A stretch of DNA of 64,000 bases from positions 186,001 to 250,000 of the forward strand of contig CAVPCW010000011.1 in assembly GCA_963702555.1 (NCBI GenBank), in the 5' to 3' direction. Shown here one piece after another: positions 25,761 through 35,058 of the stretch. Source of the stretch: CAMFLJ01 sp963702555 (GTDB lineage: Bacteria > Actinomycetota > Acidimicrobiia > Acidimicrobiales > Acidimicrobilacustridaceae). The translations under genes and the position numbers were made by a program. The stretch's first letter is position 1. The number at the start of each line of letters is the position of its first letter. The notes under the pieces are model-generated. The model worked only from the letters and a program-made list of their open reading frames with translations. It had not been told where the DNA came from and ran no database searches.

Positions 25761-28013
25761 TCAGGCCTCCGCGGAGGTGATCGCCCGCCAGACCCGCTCG
25801 GGGGTCAACGGCAGGTCGAGGTGGCGGACGCCGAGGTGGGCGAGGGCGTCGACCACCGCGTTCTGCACCGCCGGGGTGGCACCGATGGTGCCCGACTCGC
25901 CGATGCCCTTGGCGCCGAGCGGGTTCACCGGGGTGGGGGTCTCCATCGGTACCCGCTCGAAGCTGGGGAGCTCGGCCGCCGAGGGGATGGCGTAGTCGGC
26001 GAAGGTGGTGGTGAGCGGGTTGCCGTCGGCGTCGTAGACGACCTGCTCGAAGAGCGCCTGAGCCGCGCCCTGGGCCAGCCCGCCGTGCACCTGGCCGTCG
26101 ACCAGCAGCGGGTTGAGGATCACGCCGGCGTCGTCGCACGCGACGAGGCGCAACAGCTCCACCCGCCCGGTGTCGGCGTCGATCTCCACCACGGCCACGT
26201 GGGCCCCGAACGGGAACGTGGGCCCGGGGGCGGAGAAGTCGGACACGGCGAGCAGCACGTCGTCGCCGAGCCCGGCTCCGACATCGGCCCAGCCGACCGA
26301 CACCGCCGGGCTGCCGACGACGTGGAAGCGCCCGGACTCCGCGTCGAGCACGACGTCGTGGGGTGAGGCCTCGAGCAGCTCGGCGGCGCGCTCGGTGGCC
26401 AGCTCGACCAGCGTGCCGGCGGCCTGGTGCACGGCCGAGCCGGCGATCTGCAGGGACCTCGACCCGCCGGTGACCTCGCTGCTCGGCACCAGGTCGGTGT
26501 CGCCGTAGACGACCTCGACCCGGTCCATCGGGATGCCGGTGCGGTCCTGGACGAGCATCGACCAGGCGGTGACGTGGCCCTGCCCGTAGGGCGTGGAGCC
26601 GGTGACCACCCGGGCGCCGCCGTCGGGGAGCAGCTCGACCGAGCCGTACTCGGGCCCGCCCATGACACCGGTGATCTCGACGTAGCAGGCCACCCCGATG
26701 CCCAGCAGGCGCCGGTCGCCGGACTCGCGTCGGCGGGCCTGCTCGGCCCGCAGCTCGTCGTAGCCGGCAGCGCCGAGGGCGCGGTCGAGGGCACCCGTGT
26801 AGTCGCCGGAGTCGTAGACGGTGCCGGTCGGCGTGGTGAACGGGAACCGGTCGGAGCCCACGAGGTTGCGGCGGCGCACCTCGGCGGGGTCGAGCCCGGC
26901 CTCGGCGGCGAACACGTCGACGATGCGCTCGAGGGCCGCGGTGGCCTCGGGGCGCCCGGCTCCGCGGTAGGCGCCCGTGGGCGTGGTGGTCGTGGCGACC
27001 GAGTTCGAGCTGAACTGGATGCCCGGGATGTCGTAGGTGCCGCTGGCCATGATGCGGGTGGCGAACGGCAGGATCGCCCCCATGTGCGGGTAGCTGCCGC
27101 CGTCCTGCAGGACCTCGATGCGGTACATCAGCAGGCGGCCGTCGCTCGTGCCGCCGAGGGTTGCGGTCTGCACCTGGCCGCGACCGTGGCCCATGGCGAC
27201 CAGGTTCTCCGAGCGGGTCTCGGCCCAGCGCACGGGCCGGCCGACCCGCCGGGCCAGCTCGGCCAGCAGGAGCTGCTCGGGGCCGGGCTGGGACTTGGCC
27301 CCGAAGCCGCCGCCGACGTCGGGGCAGATGACCCGCACGTCTTCCGGTGCCAGCCCGTAGAGCTCGGCGTAGGCGGCCTGGACGGGATGGGCGCCCTGGC
27401 AGCCGATCTCGACGATCAGCCGGTCGTCGTCCCACCAGGCGACAGCGTGGCGGGCCTCGATCGGGGCGGGGGCGAGGCGCTGGTTCACCATCGTCGTGGA
27501 GACCACGACGTCGCACTCGTCGAACGCGAGCGGCTCGCCGTGGAACGGGATCGCCATGGCGGTGTTGCCACCGACCTCGGGGAACAGGTGCACGTCCGAG
27601 GTCAGCGCCTCCACCGGGTCGGTGAGCGAGGGGAGGGGCTCGAGGTCGACGACCACCAGCTCGGCGGCGTCGACCGCGGCGGCGCGGGTCTCGGCCACGA
27701 CCGCGGCGAGGGCCTCGCCCACGAAGCGCACGGTGCCGGTGGCCAGCAGGGGCCGGGTCATCTGCTGGTTCACCATGATGATCGGCTTCAGCTCCGGCAG
27801 GTCGAGGTCGGCGCCGGTGACCACGGCGAGCACGCCGGGTGCCGCCTCGGCCTCGCTGGTGTCGACGGCGACGATACGACCGTGGGCCAGCGTCGAGCGC
27901 ACGAAGACCACGTGGGCCGCGCCCTCGTGGACGATGTCGTCGACGTACGTGCCCCCGACGGTGAGGAGCGCCGGATCCTCACGGCGCACCACCCGGTTCC
28001 CCAAGATGCTCAT
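25761..28013 (-). CDS. molybdenum hydroxylase large subunit (xanthine dehydrogenase / form II CO-dehydrogenase-like CoxL)
   Basis: A 750-residue molybdenum hydroxylase large subunit (MoCD family). It has the N-terminal domain (GNRVVRREDPALLTVGGTYV), VGGGFGAKSQPGPEQ, the active-site loop TPTGAYRGAGRPEA and the C-terminal KGIGESGTIGATPA with the catalytic Glu. The loop AYRGAGR is the form II type; true CO dehydrogenases have AYRCSFR, so CO oxidation is unlikely. The FeS and FAD subunits are not adjacent, which is unusual. ATG 28013 lies 6 nt from a TACGGT hexamer. Substrate unknown: an aldehyde or N-heterocycle is possible. Confidence 0.88.
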   Translation of the reverse strand: MSILGNRVVRREDPALLTVGGTYVDDIVHEGAAHVVFVRSTLAHGRIVAVDTSEAEAAPGVLAVVTGADLDLPELKPIIMVNQQMTRPLLATGTVRFVGEALAAVVAETRAAAVDAAELVVVDLEPLPSLTDPVEALTSDVHLFPEVGGNTAMAIPFHGEPLAFDECDVVVSTTMVNQRLAPAPIEARHAVAWWDDDRLIVEIGCQGAHPVQAAYAELYGLAPEDVRVICPDVGGGFGAKSQPGPEQLLLAELARRVGRPVRWAETRSENLVAMGHGRGQVQTATLGGTSDGRLLMYRIEVLQDGGSYPHMGAILPFATRIMASGTYDIPGIQFSSNSVATTTTPTGAYRGAGRPEATAALERIVDVFAAEAGLDPAEVRRRNLVGSDRFPFTTPTGTVYDSGDYTGALDRALGAAGYDELRAEQARRRESGDRRLLGIGVACYVEITGVMGGPEYGSVELLPDGGARVVTGSTPYGQGHVTAWSMLVQDRTGIPMDRVEVVYGDTDLVPSSEVTGGSRSLQIAGSAVHQAAGTLVELATERAAELLEASPHDVVLDAESGRFHVVGSPAVSVGWADVGAGLGDDVLLAVSDFSAPGPTFPFGAHVAVVEIDADTGRVELLRLVACDDAGVILNPLLVDGQVHGGLAQGAAQALFEQVVYDADGNPLTTTFADYAIPSAAELPSFERVPMETPTPVNPLGAKGIGESGTIGATPAVQNAVVDALAHLGVRHLDLPLTPERVWRAITSAEA

Positions 28014-28019
28014 GGGCGG

Positions 28020-28025
28020 ACCGTA
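28020..28025 (-). promoter_or_regulatory. -10 hexamer TACGGT, 6 nt before ATG 28013
   Basis: Leaderless-type promoter of the molybdenum hydroxylase gene. Confidence 0.55.
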
Positions 28026-28059
28026 CCGGTCCCCGTCCCGCCGTGCCGGGGCCGCGCCC

Positions 28060-28065
28060 TACGCT
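28060..28065 (+). promoter_or_regulatory. tRNA-Thr -10 hexamer TACGCT
   Basis: It ends 9 nt before the mature tRNA 5' end, so the primary transcript would carry almost no 5' leader. Confidence 0.55.
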
Positions 28066-28074
28066 GTCGCCGCC

Positions 28075-28148
28075 GCCCGAGTAGCTCAGTTGGTCAGAGC
28101 ACCTGTCTTGTAAACAGGTGGTCGAGGGTTCGAATCCCTCCTCGGGCT
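28075..28148 (+). tRNA. tRNA-Thr (anticodon TGT)
   Basis: A complete cloverleaf: acceptor arms GCCCGAG (28075-28081) and CTCGGGC (28141-28147), D arm GCTC/GAGC, anticodon stem CCTGT/ACAGG with loop CTTGTAA (anticodon TGT at 28109-28111), and T arm GAGGG/CCCTC with TTCGAAT loop. CCA is not encoded. Confidence 0.96.
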
Positions 28149-28191
28149 CCGGACACGATCGGCTCCCACGGGGAGCCCAGGGGGAGAAGAC

Positions 28192-28947
28192 ATGCGTCGG
28201 TTCGAGAACAAGGTCGTCCTGGTGACGGGCGCGGCGTCGGGCATCGGCGCCGCCACCGTCGAGCGCCTCGCCGAGGAGGGCGCCACGCTGGCGTGCCTCG
28301 ACGTGCAGGCCGACGCCGTGGAGGAGGTGGCCGCGGCCGCCCGCGCCGCCGGTGTCGAGGCCCGGTCGTGGGCCGTCGACATCGCCGACGAGGACGCCGT
28401 CAACCGGGTGGTGGCCGAGGTCGTCGAGGCCTACGGGCGCCTCGACGTGCTCTGCAACATCGCCGGCCTGATGCGCACCAGCCACAGCCACGAGGTGCCC
28501 ACCGAGCAGTGGGAGCTCGTCATCGGGGTGAACCTCACCGGCACCTTCCTCGTCACCCGGGCCTGCCTGCCCCACCTGCTCGAGACCCAGGGCAACATCG
28601 TGATGGCGGCCTCGACCTCGAGCCTGTCGGGCCACCCGTACATGCTCGCCTACGCCGCCTCGAAGGGCGGGGTGCTGGCCATGACCTACACGCTCGCCAT
28701 GGAGTACGCCCGCCGCGGCATCCGGGTCAACGCGGTGGCGCCGGGCGGCATCGAGACGCCGCTGCACGCCGCCACCGGCACCATGCTCCCGCCCGACTCG
28801 GACTGGTCGCTGTTCGAGCGCATCTCCCCGGTCGACAAGAACCGCGGCCCCGAGACGGTGGCCAGCGTCATCGCCTTCCTGGCGTCCGACGACGCCGCCC
28901 ACGTCAACGGCGAGTACGTCCGCGTCGACGGCGCCACCCTCGCCTAG
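28192..28947 (+). CDS. short-chain dehydrogenase/reductase
   Basis: A 251-residue classical SDR. It has the cofactor motif TGAASGIGAAT (residues 12-22), NIAGLM, catalytic Ser in MAASTSSLSG and YAASKGG. Asp at the end of beta 2 (CLDVQADAV) favours NAD(H). GGGGGAGAAG precedes ATG 28192. The C-terminal stretch AFLASDDAAHVNGEYVRVDG is family typical. Substrate unknown; the next gene, convergent 10 bp away, encodes a PhyH-type dioxygenase. Confidence 0.9.
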   Translation: MRRFENKVVLVTGAASGIGAATVERLAEEGATLACLDVQADAVEEVAAAARAAGVEARSWAVDIADEDAVNRVVAEVVEAYGRLDVLCNIAGLMRTSHSHEVPTEQWELVIGVNLTGTFLVTRACLPHLLETQGNIVMAASTSSLSGHPYMLAYAASKGGVLAMTYTLAMEYARRGIRVNAVAPGGIETPLHAATGTMLPPDSDWSLFERISPVDKNRGPETVASVIAFLASDDAAHVNGEYVRVDGATLA

Positions 28948-28957
28948 CCGGCGGAGA

Positions 28958-29852
28958 TCAGTCGGCGGCAGGGGGCCAGGCCCGGGGGAAGTGCTCGTCG
29001 TCGAGCGGTGCCCCCGCGGCCACGCCGTCGTGATGGGCCTTGCCCGGCGCGCCGGCGACCGGTGAGAACACCGTGCCGGTGCCGGCGTAGCGCACGCTGA
29101 TCGCCCGCCGCCGCAGGGTGGCGCTGGCGTTGGCGTTGGCGCCGTGGATGGTGCGGGCGTGGTGGATCACGACGTCGCCGGGCTGCGTGTCGAAGCTGAC
29201 GATGCGGGCGGCGCCGCGCTGCTCGACGTCGTCGTAGTCGGGCACCTCCTCGCCCTCGGTGCCGGGGATCGACATGGTGGTGACGAACAGGTTGGGGCGG
29301 TAGCGGGTGCGGTCGAGGTGGGAGCCCACGACGTAGCGGACGGCCCCGCTCTCGGCGGTCACCGGGTCGAGCGGCACCCAGGTGGTGCAGACGCGGTCGC
29401 CGTCGAGGTGGAAGTACGCCATGTCCTGGTGGAAGGCGGTGCGCTCCTCGGTGCCGGGCTCCTTGACCAGGACGCTGTCCTCGTAGAGCCACACGTCGTC
29501 GGCCTCCAGCACCGCGGCCACGAGGGCACCGAGGGGGGAGTGGACGGCGAAGTCGAGGAACTCGTCCTGCAGGCGCCAGTGGTCGGTGCCGGCGACGAAG
29601 CGGCCCCGCGGCGTGGCGGCGTCGTGCACGGCCTGGTCGACGGTGCGGTCGGCGCCGGTGGCGGCGGCGATGTCGTCGCCCATCTTCGACAGGTCGGCGG
29701 CGGCCTCACCGCCGATGGCCTCCTCGACGGGGTCGACCATGCGCTCGAGCCAGTCGGGCGGCATGACGCCTCTGCAGGCAGACGACCCCGTCGGTGCGGA
29801 AGGTCTCGATCTCGGCGTCGGTCACCGGACGCAGCGGTGGTGTGGCCCCCAT
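28958..29852 (-). CDS. phytanoyl-CoA dioxygenase (PhyH) family protein, one frameshift near 29768
   Basis: An Fe(II)/2-oxoglutarate dioxygenase. From ATG 29852 the N-terminus reads LRPVTDAEIETFRTDGVVCL, typical of PhyH proteins; an extra base at 29768 then shifts the frame and the protein continues as VMPPDWLERMVDPVEEAI to the stop at 28958. The iron ligands are visible as FHQD (in ERTAFHQDMAYFHLDGD) and a later His in GDVVIHHARTIHGAN, followed by an Arg. With one base removed it is 297 residues, normal. ATG 29764 alone would lose the first strand. Substrate unknown. Confidence 0.82.
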
Positions 29853-29887
29853 GGGCGCAGTCTGCCCCGTCGCCCGGGGGCCGCGCC

Positions 29888-31057
29888 TCAGCGCCGGGTG
29901 CGCACGGTGCGCGCCGCCCGGCCCATGCCCGCCACGATCTGCTCGAGCAGGTCGGTGGAGGTGGCGAAGTTGAGGCGGACGTGCCGCTCGCTGCCGATGC
30001 CGAACGGCGGCCCGTCACTGACGGCGACGCCACCCTCCCGGAGGAACAGGGCGGCCGGGTCGTCGACGCCGAGGCCCCGGCAGTCGAGCCACGCCAGGTA
30101 GGTGCCCTCGGGCATGCGGTGGCGGACCTCGGGGACCTCGGCGGCGAGGAGCGCTCCGAGGAGGTGGCGGTTGGTGTCGAGGTGGGCGAGGAGCTCCTGC
30201 CGCCAGGGGTCGCCGTCGCGGTAGGCGGCGACGGAGGCGGCGATGCCGATCGGCGTGGGCGCCGGCACCTGGAACACCGGGAGGGTGCGCCACCGGGCGG
30301 CGTCGTCGTGGTTCGTCATCACGACCTGGCCGCACCGCAGGCCGGGGATGTTCCAGGCCTTCGAGGCCGACATGACCGTCACCGTGTGGGCGGCGGTGGC
30401 GTCGGAGACCGAGGCGTAGGGCACGTGCCGGTGGCCGCGGTGCACGAGGGGGGCGTGGACCTCGTCGGTGATCACCCGGGCGCCGTGGCGTTCGACGACC
30501 TCGGCCAGGGCGAGGTGCTCGTCGGTGGTGAAGACCCGACCGGTGGGGTTGTGCGGGTTGCACAGCAGGACCGTGCGGGCCCCGGCGGCGAGGGCGGCGT
30601 CGACCGCGTCGAGGTCGAGGGAGAGCCGGCCGTCGCCGTCGACCGCCATCGGCACGGGGACGACCGGGCGTCCGCTCAACTCCACGATCTCGAAGAAGGG
30701 CGGGTAGGCCGGGGTGGGCACGATCACCGGGGTGCCGGGCTCGACGAGCACCTCGAGCACCGACGAGATGCCGGCGAGCACGTCGGCCACCGGGAAGATC
30801 CGCGCCGGGGGCACCACCCAGCCGTGGGCGGACGCGAGGAACGCGGTGCAGGCTTCCGTCAGCTCGGACAGGTCGGCGGGGAGGTAGCCGAAGTCCTCGC
30901 GCTCGACGGCCTCGAGCAGCGCGGCGCGGACCACCGGGGCGACGGCGAAGTCCATCTCCGCGACCCACGCGGCGAGCACATCGGGCCCGTACAGCGACCA
31001 CTTGATCGTGCGCCGGCGGCGGAGCCGGGCGACGTCGACGTCGAAGGGACCGGTCAT
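29888..31057 (-). CDS. MalY/PatB-family pyridoxal phosphate enzyme (probable cystathionine beta-lyase)
   Basis: A 389-residue fold-type I PLP enzyme of the MalY/PatB group, which cleaves C-S bonds of cystathionine or cysteine conjugates. It begins with the family signature RTIKWSLYGPDVLAAWVAEMDF. NPHNPTGRVF is the PLP-binding Asn region, ITDEVHAPL holds the PLP-binding Asp, and MSASKAWNIPGLRCGQ holds the Schiff-base Lys. The C-terminal Arg is in ERHVRLNFATS. The length is standard. Aminotransferase activity is the main alternative. A TAGGGT hexamer lies 36 nt upstream of the ATG (31094-31099). Confidence 0.9.
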   Translation of the reverse strand: MTGPFDVDVARLRRRRTIKWSLYGPDVLAAWVAEMDFAVAPVVRAALLEAVEREDFGYLPADLSELTEACTAFLASAHGWVVPPARIFPVADVLAGISSVLEVLVEPGTPVIVPTPAYPPFFEIVELSGRPVVPVPMAVDGDGRLSLDLDAVDAALAAGARTVLLCNPHNPTGRVFTTDEHLALAEVVERHGARVITDEVHAPLVHRGHRHVPYASVSDATAAHTVTVMSASKAWNIPGLRCGQVVMTNHDDAARWRTLPVFQVPAPTPIGIAASVAAYRDGDPWRQELLAHLDTNRHLLGALLAAEVPEVRHRMPEGTYLAWLDCRGLGVDDPAALFLREGGVAVSDGPPFGIGSERHVRLNFATSTDLLEQIVAGMGRAARTVRTRR

Positions 31058-31127
31058 CGGCGGGCCACGGCAGGGGACTGCTCCACGCCGTGCACCCTAG
31101 GACCGGCCCCGGCGGGGCGACGGGTGA

Positions 31128-32120
31128 TCAGAGGTGGAGCCACTCCGGCCATCGTGGGCCCAGCTGCTCGGTGATCGCCCGGTCGACCACGAGGTGCGCC
31201 CCCACCACGCCGTTGACCAGCTGGGTGACGCGGACGTCGCACGCCAGGCTGAACAGGCGGTAGGCGTCGATCGTCGTCAACGTCGACCACTCCGCCATCC
31301 GGGCGGCCGCGTGGGCGACGACGTCACGCGACGCCTCGTCGAAGGACGCCCCGAACCCGAAGAAGATCGTGGCCGTCGGCGTGGCGGCGAGCGGCCGGTC
31401 GGTCGCCAGCTCGGGTCGGCTGGTCAGGCGCACGACCCCGCGCATGGCGATCTCCAGCGCCGTCTCGGTGATCTCGCCGTCGCCCTGGGTGCCGTGGCCG
31501 TCGCCGATGAGGAACCCGGCGCCGTCGGTGAAGGTGGGGAGGAACAGCCGGCTCCCGGCCACGAGCTCGCGGCAGTCGATGTTGCCGCCGAAGGGGCCCG
31601 GCGGGATGGTGTTCAGGGGACCGAGCGCCGGGTCGGGCCGCACCGCCAGCACGCCGAAGAACGGGCGCACGGGGACGACCACGCCCGAGCGGAGGTGCAC
31701 CTCGTCGCCGACGACGTCGATGAGCTCGATGTCGGTGGTGCCGTCGAGGTCGGGCACCACGCCGTAGCCCTCCCGGACGCCGTTCCAACCGGCGGGGGCG
31801 TCGGGCCAGGCCTCGAGGACGTCGACCTGGAGCGTGCGCCCGGCCGGATGGCCCTCGACCTCGATCGGCCCGAGCACCGGGTGGGGGCCCAACCAGGTGC
31901 GGCCGGCGGCCACGATCGACGTCTCGACCGGCACCATGGCCGGGCCGAGGCGCTCGTAGGTGTCGAGCCCGAGCGGTGTGCGGGTGAGGGTCCGGACCGA
32001 GAACGTCTCGCCGGACGTCACCGTCGCCACCGAGGGGGCGGCGCCGTCGAACACGCCGGCCTGGACGGTCTCTGGGGTGGAGAGCAGTTCGCGCACGGGG
32101 GCTCCCATGTCGGGGACCAT
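31128..32120 (-). CDS. acetamidase/formamidase family protein
   Basis: A 330-residue member of the FmdA_AmdA family (PF03069), which hydrolyses short amides to the acid and ammonia. Visible features are VEGHPAGRTLQVDVLE, PGPFGGNIDCRELVAGS, FTDGAGFLIGDGHGTQGDGE with the metal-site Asp and His residues, and the C-terminal SLACDVRVTQLVNG. Two in-frame ATGs (32120 and 32108) are possible starts. A frameshift-free, full-length gene on the same strand as the AMACR-like gene upstream. Confidence 0.88.
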   Translation of the reverse strand: MVPDMGAPVRELLSTPETVQAGVFDGAAPSVATVTSGETFSVRTLTRTPLGLDTYERLGPAMVPVETSIVAAGRTWLGPHPVLGPIEVEGHPAGRTLQVDVLEAWPDAPAGWNGVREGYGVVPDLDGTTDIELIDVVGDEVHLRSGVVVPVRPFFGVLAVRPDPALGPLNTIPPGPFGGNIDCRELVAGSRLFLPTFTDGAGFLIGDGHGTQGDGEITETALEIAMRGVVRLTSRPELATDRPLAATPTATIFFGFGASFDEASRDVVAHAAARMAEWSTLTTIDAYRLFSLACDVRVTQLVNGVVGAHLVVDRAITEQLGPRWPEWLHL

Positions 32121-32189
32121 CCGAGTGAACCACCGCCACCGGCCCGGGGGATCGCCGGCAGTACGTTACGGCCACGAAGAACCCCGCGG

Positions 32190-33336
32190 CTACCAGGCGA
32201 CCGTTCCCTTGTCGGCCAACGCCGCGATCTCGTCGTCGGCGAAGCCGCTCTCGCGCAGCACGGCCTCGGTGTCGACGCCGGGGTAGGCGTAGGTGGGGCG
32301 CACCTCGCCCGGCGTGCGGCTGAGCCGCGGCGCCGGGCGCAGCTGGCTTGATCGAGCCGGGTACGTCGACGAACGAGCCACGGGCCACGTTGTGCGGGTG
32401 CTCGGGCGCCTCGGCGAACGACAGCACCGGGGCGAAGCACACGTCGGTGCCCTCGAGCAGCTCGGTCCACTCGTCGCGGGTGCGGGTGCGAACGACCTCG
32501 GCGATGCGCTCGGTGAGCTCGGGCCAGCGGCTCTCGTCGTACTGCGCGGGCAGCTCGGCCGGGTCGAGCCCGAGCCTCTCGAGCAGCTGCGCGTAGAACT
32601 TCGGCTCGATGGGCGCCAGGGTGATGAAGCGGCCGTCGGAGGTCTCGTAGGTGTTGTAGAAGGGCGAGCCGCCGTCGAACAGGTTCGAGCCGAGCGGCCC
32701 GTCGTGCACGCCCATCTGGGTCATGGCGTAGAAGACCGAGTAGAGCGACATCACGCCCTCGGTCATCGAGACGTCGACGACCTGGCCCTGGCCCGACCGC
32801 TGGGCCTCGAACAGGGCGCACACCACGCCGAAGGCCATGTGCATGCCACCGCCACCGAAGTCGCCCAGCACCTGCAGAAGGGGCGGGGGCTTCTGGCCGG
32901 GCACGCCGATCGAGCCGACGGCACCGGTGATGGCCTCGTAGTTGAGCGAGTGGCCGGCCCATGGCGAGAGCGGCCCGTCCTGACCCCAGCCGGTGAGGCG
33001 GCCGTAGACGATGCGGGGGTTGCGGGCGAGCAGCACGTCGGGGCCGATGCCGAGGCGCTCGGTGACGCCGGGGCGGAACGCCTCGACGAAGGCGTCGGCC
33101 TTCTCGACCAGGCGCAGCAGGACCTCGACGCCCTCGGGCGACTTGAGGTCGACGGTGATCGAGCGGCGGCCACGGTCGAACTCGCTGTCGCGGTGCTCGG
33201 GCTTCAGCTCCGGCACCTCGCCGGGCGGGTGCACGCGGATGACGTCGGCCCCCATGTCGGCGAGCTTCAGGGTGGCGAAGGGCAGCGCCCCCAACCCGGC
33301 CAGCTCGATGATCGTCACGCCGTCCAACGGTCCCAT
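32190..33336 (-). CDS. alpha-methylacyl-CoA racemase-type CoA transferase (CaiB/BaiF family), one frameshift near 32346
   Basis: A family III CoA-transferase fold enzyme resembling alpha-methylacyl-CoA racemase, which epimerises 2-methyl-branched acyl-CoAs. The N-terminus GPLDGVTIIELAGLGALPFA, the RPGVTERLGIGPDVL segment and GDFGGGGMHMAFGVVCAL are typical racemase features. An extra base at 32346 separates the last 50 residues; removing it joins VPGSIK to QLRPAPRLSRTPGE and restores 381 residues ending at 32190. GGAGGGGGACAC precedes ATG 33336. Presence of a branched-chain acyl-CoA racemase agrees with nearby lipid catabolism genes. Confidence 0.87.
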
Positions 33337-33474
33337 GTGTCCCCCTCCTCGAAACTCGGGCGACCCTACCCTCCGGGTGTTCTCCCTGGTCACCGACGCT
33401 CCAGGTCGAGCGCCCCGGCCCGCAGCGGGCGAGGGTGCTTGCGTCGGGGGGCCGGGCGGGCAAGCATCGCCCCC

Positions 33475-33741
33475 GTGGAGTTCACCGAACGGGACAAGGC
33501 CATCCTCGACTTCGAGCGGGCGTGGTGGCACGAGACCGGTCCGAAGGAGTCGCTCATCCAGGAGCGCTTCGAGCTCTCGGCCAACCGGTACTACGAGATC
33601 CTCGGCGAGCTTCTCGAGAGCCCGGAGGCCTACGAGTACGACCCCCTCGGCGTGCGGCGGCTTCGTCGCCTGCGTGACCGCCGGCGTCGGGCCCGTCACG
33701 ACGTGATCCACCAGCAGGCCAGCGAGCCGCCGGGCTCCTGA
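33475..33741 (+). CDS. DUF3263 domain protein, small DNA-binding-like
   Basis: An 88-residue actinobacterial DUF3263 protein (PF11662). It is helical, with KAILDFERAWWHETGPKES and LSANRYYEILGELLESPEA resembling a helix-turn-helix, and ends in a strongly basic tail (RRLRRLRDRRRRARH). No function is established. GTG 33475 is the family-typical start (MEFTERDKAIL). The stop overlaps the next ATG by one base (TGATG), so it is coupled to the LytR_C protein, a conserved actinobacterial pair. Confidence 0.85.
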   Translation: MEFTERDKAILDFERAWWHETGPKESLIQERFELSANRYYEILGELLESPEAYEYDPLGVRRLRRLRDRRRRARHDVIHQQASEPPGS

Positions 33742-34238
33742 TGGCCTCCGCCGCCCCCGCTCCGGGCCGTGAGAACGCGGTGGGCATCGCCCTCATCGTG
33801 GGCGCCGTCCTGATCGGGCTGCTCCTGCTCGTGAAGGGCTACGACTCCGAGGGTGGCGTCGTCGCCGAGTCGACGAGCGTCGAGACCACCACCACGACGG
33901 TGCCGGTCGAGACCACCACCACGACGCTGCCGAGCAAGGCCCCGGCCGAGGTGGTCGTGAAGGTCGCCAACGCGTCGGGCAACCCGGCCAACGGGCTGGC
34001 GGGCAAGACCCGCACCACGCTCCAGGGCAAGGGCTACACCCAGATCTCGGTCACCGACGCGCCGAGCGCGGTCACCAGCACCCAGGTCCTCTACGTCGCC
34101 GGCGCCCAGGGCGACGCCCAGGCCGTGGCCACCGCGCTCGGTCTCAGCGTCGACGCGGTGCAGCCCATGACCACCCCGCCGCCGGTGGCGCTGGGTGAGG
34201 CCACCGTCCTGGTGCTCGCCGGCCCCGACCTCGAGTGA
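33741..34238 (+). CDS. LytR C-terminal domain (LytR_C) membrane protein
   Basis: A 165-residue protein with one membrane helix (AVGIALIVGAVLIGLLLLVKG, starting at residue 13), a Thr/Glu-rich extracellular linker (ETTTTTVPVETTTTTLP) and a LytR_C domain (VVVKVANASGNPANGLAGKT onward; PF13399). LytR_C domains occur in LCP cell-wall ligases and alone near DUF3263 genes; the stand-alone form has no proven role. It overlaps the DUF3263 stop by one base and is followed by otsB after one base. Confidence 0.88.
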   Translation: MASAAPAPGRENAVGIALIVGAVLIGLLLLVKGYDSEGGVVAESTSVETTTTTVPVETTTTTLPSKAPAEVVVKVANASGNPANGLAGKTRTTLQGKGYTQISVTDAPSAVTSTQVLYVAGAQGDAQAVATALGLSVDAVQPMTTPPPVALGEATVLVLAGPDLE

Positions 34239-34239
34239 C

Positions 34240-35037
34240 GTGAGCGAGCCCGCGGCCGCGTCGGGCGCGCTGCCCGCCGCCTTCGACGCGTTCGTCGCCG
34301 CGCCGCAGGCCTCGGGGGTGTTCACCGACTTCGACGGCACCCTGTCGCCGATCGTCGACGACCCCGCTGCGGCCGCACCGCTCGACGGCGTCGTCGACGC
34401 ACTCGAGGCGCTCGCCGCGCAGGTGGCCCGGGTGGCGGTCATCTCCGGTCGCCCCGTCGAGTTCCTCCAGGGCCACTTCGGTGCGTCGCCGGTCGTGCTG
34501 TCGGGCCTCTACGGGCTCCAGTCGGTGGTCGACGGCGAGCGCCGCGACGACCCCGCCGCGGGCGCGTGGCGCGAGGCCGTCGACGACGTGGTGGCCGCCG
34601 CCTCGGGTGGCGGGCCCGAGGGCATGTTCGTCGAGCACAAAGGCCTGTCGGTCACCCTCCACTACCGCGAGCACCCGGAGGCCGCCGACGCCGTGCGGGC
34701 CTGGGCAGAGGGCCAGGCCGCCCGCTCCGGGCTGGAGCTGCGCACCGCCAAGATGTCGATCGAGCTGCACCCGCCGGTCGCCACCGACAAGGGCGCCGTG
34801 GTCATTGGGCTGGCCGAGGGGCTCGACAACGTCTGCTTCCTCGGCGACGACGTGGGCGACCTGCCTGCGTTCGCCGCGCTCGACCGCCTGCGGGACGAGG
34901 GGCGCACGGTCGTGAAGGTCGTGGTGCGCTCCGACGAGCTGGCCCCGGAGATGGTCGCGGCGGCCGACCTCACGGTCGACGGCCCGGCCGAGGCACTCGC
35001 GCTGGTGCGGGCCCTCGGCGCCCGCCTCTCGGGCTGA
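34240..35037 (+). CDS. otsB: trehalose-6-phosphate phosphatase
   Basis: OtsB removes phosphate from trehalose 6-phosphate. The 265-residue HAD-family protein has the nucleophile motif TDFDGTLSPIVDDP (Asp30), motif II in VAVISGRP, GLYGLQS, the cap region VEHKGLSVTLHYREHP, motif III Lys in ATDKGAVV and motif IV FLGDDVGDLPAF. GTG 34240 starts 1 bp after the LytR_C stop. The last three genes are one operon. It converges on otsA, 21 bp away, so both trehalose genes lie together on opposite strands. Confidence 0.93.
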   Translation: MSEPAAASGALPAAFDAFVAAPQASGVFTDFDGTLSPIVDDPAAAAPLDGVVDALEALAAQVARVAVISGRPVEFLQGHFGASPVVLSGLYGLQSVVDGERRDDPAAGAWREAVDDVVAAASGGGPEGMFVEHKGLSVTLHYREHPEAADAVRAWAEGQAARSGLELRTAKMSIELHPPVATDKGAVVIGLAEGLDNVCFLGDDVGDLPAFAALDRLRDEGRTVVKVVVRSDELAPEMVAAADLTVDGPAEALALVRALGARLSG

Positions 35038-35058
35038 GGCGCCCGGGCCCTCTTCGGT

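Noticed and set aside
25761..28013. Aerobic CO dehydrogenase large subunit
   Set aside because: The active-site loop is AYRGAGR rather than AYRCSFR, and the S and M subunits are missing.
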